Assembly: GCF_027594545.1 (NCBI RefSeq)
Contig: NZ_CP115160.1
Location: 3,592,501 to 3,656,500 of the forward strand
Source of the DNA: Algoriphagus sp. TR-M9
Lineage (GTDB): Bacteria; Bacteroidota; Bacteroidia; Cytophagales; Cyclobacteriaceae
Length of the DNA stretch: 64,000 nucleotides
Reading direction: 5' to 3'
The position numbers and the translations under genes were made by a program. The notes below the pieces were generated by a model. That model was given only the letters and a program-made list of their open reading frames with translations, did no database searches and had not been told where the DNA came from. Below, in pieces: positions 63,394-64,000 of the stretch (position 1 is the first letter of the stretch; every line of letters begins with the position of its first letter).

Positions 63394-63423
63394 TTTGTAG
63401 TAAATTAAAAGTTTATAAATTTG
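63394..63423 (+). promoter_or_regulatory. Promoter of the outer-membrane protein gene
   Basis: A perfect pair, TTTG (63394-63397) and TAAATTTG (63416-63423), with an 18-nt spacer. The start would be near 63430, 40 nt before the ATG at 63470. This is the best full promoter match in the window, in line with high expression. Confidence 0.7.
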
Positions 63424-63469
63424 TATTCACATCAATCAACACTTAAAATTTGAACAAAAATTTTTTGTT

Positions 63470-64000
63470 ATGAAAAAACTAATACTATCAACAATTATGG
63501 CAGGCGCTCTGGCAATCGGAGCAAATGCCCAGGACTATGACAAATTTTCCCTAGAAGTAGGCGGAGGTTTTAACAAACCAATGGCTCCTTTAACACCGGG
63601 ATACCTGTCTCCAACCTTAAATCTTGGCCACGTAGAATTTGGCGCGAGATACATGTTCAACGAGAAGTTCGGATTAAAACTCGATTATGGATTCGGTAGC
63701 TTCAAAGAAGCTGGAGCAGATGATGCTGCTACTGGCACCTTTGACACCAAATACTACAGATTGGATCTTCAGATGGTTTCTAACCTAGGAAGAATCATGC
63801 ATTTCGAATCATTCTCTAGATCTCTAGGTCTATTGGGTCACTTCGGTGCAGGTATAGGAAATGTAAATCCTGAAGAAAATCTTTATAATGACTTCACTGA
63901 CGATGTGTATAACTTTATCGTAGGTGTTACTCCTCAATTGAAGATTGGTAAAAGTGTGGCCATTTTTGGTGACATCAGTGCGATCATCAACGGACGTCAG
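63470..64000 (+). CDS. Outer-membrane beta-barrel protein, 3' part outside window
   Basis: The first 177 residues of an open frame that runs off the right edge. A Sec signal peptide (1-20, ending GANAQ) leads to alternating amphipathic beta strands typical of an OMP beta-barrel (FSLEVGGGF, HVEFGARYMFNEKFGLKLDYGFGSF, LGLLGHFGAGIGNV, YNFIVGVTPQLKIGKSVAIFGDIS). This resembles the N-terminal barrel of OmpA-family porins, but no OmpA C-terminal domain can be seen in the window. The strong promoter suggests an abundant protein. Confidence 0.85.
   Translation, partial: MKKLILSTIMAGALAIGANAQDYDKFSLEVGGGFNKPMAPLTPGYLSPTLNLGHVEFGARYMFNEKFGLKLDYGFGSFKEAGADDAATGTFDTKYYRLDLQMVSNLGRIMHFESFSRSLGLLGHFGAGIGNVNPEENLYNDFTDDVYNFIVGVTPQLKIGKSVAIFGDISAIINGRQ

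Noticed and set aside
1..64000. tRNA or rRNA genes, insertion sequences
   Set aside because: I checked the intergenic gaps for T-loop sequences, rRNA-like stretches and transposase frames, and saw none.

Overview
The window reads as a chromosomal segment from a member of the Bacteroidota, most likely Cytophagales/Cyclobacteriaceae (Algoriphagus-like). The grounds are perfect or near-perfect Bacteroidota -7 promoter boxes (TAnnTTTG) in front of many genes, the lack of Shine-Dalgarno sequences, Na+-NQR, DUF1080 (3-keto-disaccharide hydrolase) and Tat-exported Gfo/Idh/MocA proteins, a TolB-like 6-bladed propeller lipoprotein, and a DnaE carrying its own N-terminal proofreading exonuclease. The genus is inference. 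I see no rRNA, tRNA, insertion sequence, phage or cas gene.

Layout. 1-5.4 kb (minus): two DUF1080 genes, a BtuF-like binding protein, an M42 aminopeptidase, a frameshifted four-helix-bundle protein and an acyl-CoA carboxylase beta subunit. 5.7-12.0 kb (plus): Ppx/GppA phosphatase, Ldh-family dehydrogenase, a small glycine-rich membrane protein, two tandem Tat-exported Gfo/Idh/MocA oxidoreductases, a GNAT acetyltransferase. 12.2-14.3 kb (minus): TruA and a PHP-domain lipoprotein. 14.4-26.1 kb (minus): a nine-gene branched-chain amino acid operon, ilvD-ilvB-ilvN-ilvC-leuA-leuC-leuD-(leuA/cimA paralogue)-leuB, preceded by what looks like a complete transcription attenuator with a 16-residue Val/Ile/Leu-rich leader peptide. 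26.4-33.0 kb: ispE, a tgt-lptF/G-eamA operon, then a divergent GT2-ECF sigma-rsmG operon with overlapping starts. 33.4-40.4 kb (plus): dnaE, trxA, mnmH and selD. 40.4-48.2 kb (minus): DUF502 protein, a third DUF1080 protein, nqrABCDE without nqrF, ispH and cmk. 48.3-51.4 kb (plus): adenine deaminase, then a small secreted Cys-containing protein next to a propeller lipoprotein. 51.5-63.3 kb: prfC, histidine kinase, dps, ABC exporter genes, a periplasmic protein, grpE-dnaJ, obg, and an aminopeptidase-hpt-adk operon. An outer-membrane beta-barrel gene runs off the right end.

The least expected signals are non-coding. (1) The ilv attenuator at 25.88-26.08 kb. (2) A dispersed ~70-bp repeat in four copies (355-424, 1289-1388, 21752-21821, 22406-22475), always in the same orientation and 23-24 nt upstream of an ATG; it has a variable but self-complementary internal hairpin and an outer GCATG/CATGC closing stem. 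In three copies it also keeps a short open frame that can be read toward the next gene. Two copies lie inside the ilv operon and two in front of DUF1080 genes. (3) Two other repeat types: a 36-bp direct repeat pair at 7761-7868, and a nested inverted repeat between convergent genes at 12011-12229.

The three DUF1080 proteins, the two exported Gfo/Idh/MocA oxidoreductases and possibly the PHP lipoprotein suggest periplasmic sugar oxidation via 3-keto-glycosides. SelD and MnmH form a selenium-to-tRNA (2-selenouridine) pathway. The rest is mostly housekeeping.
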